Shown here: piece after piece, positions 9,563 to 9,708 of the stretch | How the letters are laid out: the number at the start of each line of letters is the position of its first letter | Numbering within the stretch: position 1 is the stretch's first letter | NCBI GenBank assembly: GCA_027002755.1 | Contig: JALWZI010000299.1 | Location: 1 to 9,708, forward strand | From: Campylobacteraceae bacterium | Lineage (GTDB): Bacteria > Campylobacterota > Campylobacteria > Campylobacterales > Sulfurovaceae | Reading direction: 5' to 3' | DNA length: 9,708 bases | Notes under the pieces: model-generated | What the model saw: the letters and a program-made list of their open reading frames with translations, nothing else | What the model was told of the DNA's origin: nothing | The model's database searches: none | Position numbers and translations under genes: made by a program

Positions 9563-9708
9563 GGTTGACTTGGTTTCGACTGGAGCAGTCGGGGCCGTGT
9601 GCATGTCGGAGCGGGCCACTCCGTAATCAAGCCCAAACGCGAAATAAACGCAAACAACACAGATTATCGCCCCGCTTACGCTGCTGCGTAAGTCATAACC
9701 CTTTTTAG
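9561..9708 (+). ncRNA. ssrA: Transfer-messenger RNA, 5' part (cut by window edge)
   Basis: GGGGTTGACTTGGTTTCGAC is a typical tmRNA 5' end (half of the tRNA-like domain). About 90 nt later the tag reading frame GCA at 9650 to TAA at 9689-9691 encodes ANNTDYRPAYAAA, which resembles the ANN...PAYA tags of Campylobacterota. tmRNA with SmpB rescues stalled ribosomes and tags the nascent chain for proteolysis. The 148 nt present are roughly the first 40% of a usual tmRNA; the 3' tRNA-like half, pseudoknots and CCA end lie beyond the window. It has its own strong promoter. Confidence 0.93.

Overview
The window looks like a chromosomal housekeeping region of a fairly GC-rich Campylobacterota (epsilonproteobacterial) species, perhaps a Nitratifractor/Sulfurovum-type organism. 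This rests on several hints: extended -10 promoters (TGnTATAAT), short-N-terminus versions of Dxr and TsaD, a cdsA-dxr-x-tsaD gene order that I recall from Campylobacter relatives, and a tmRNA tag of the ANN...PAYA type. The genus is a guess; the phylum is a moderate-confidence inference.

Layout. (1) 1-1028, minus: 5' four-fifths of leuC (leucine biosynthesis), running off the left edge. (2) 1029-1244: divergent promoter region with degenerate heptamer repeats. (3) 1245-2588, plus: NFACT/RqcH-type protein (ribosome quality control family), apparently on a leaderless mRNA. (4) 2592-3758, minus: nhaA, tail-to-tail with the NFACT gene. (5) 3920-9402, plus: a six-gene apparent operon: cdsA (CDP-diacylglycerol synthesis), dxr (MEP isoprenoid pathway), an RBBP9/YdeN-like serine hydrolase, tsaD (tRNA t6A), lgt (lipoprotein lipidation) and a LysE-family exporter. 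(6) 9474-9708, plus: promoter and 5' part of ssrA (tmRNA), cut by the right edge.

The coding genes are ordinary. The unusual content is in the four gaps inside the operon (cdsA-dxr, dxr-hydrolase, hydrolase-tsaD, tsaD-lgt). Each is packed with (a) tandem heptanucleotide arrays, nearly all with exactly four full units (28 bp), (b) in three of the four gaps, short perfect or near-perfect hairpins with 3-nt loops, including four copies of a GCGTTGC-NNN-GCAACGC element with a different loop each time, and (c) at the end of the gap, an inverted repeat that straddles the downstream start codon. Three of these start palindromes are perfect stems of 16, 18 and 17 bp whose right arm is the first codons of the gene. 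The fourth (lgt) is a 9-bp stem abutting the ATG. They share no common sequence overall, so the rule is positional rather than a copied element. Each gap is also spanned by a stop-free frame that begins in or at the end of the upstream gene and ends at, or a few bases past, the next start codon. The hydrolase gene lies between 121-bp, about 97% identical direct repeats.

My main hypothesis is that these gaps are a structured, possibly translated, intergenic repeat system that controls ribosome access to the next gene in the operon. Related heptamers and a hairpin also occur in the ssrA leader and, in degraded form, between leuC and the NFACT gene. Gene starts with their own promoter (leuC, NFACT, nhaA, cdsA) and the ATGA-overlapped start of the LysE-family gene lack the start-codon palindrome. 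All repeat counts and alignments here were done by eye.
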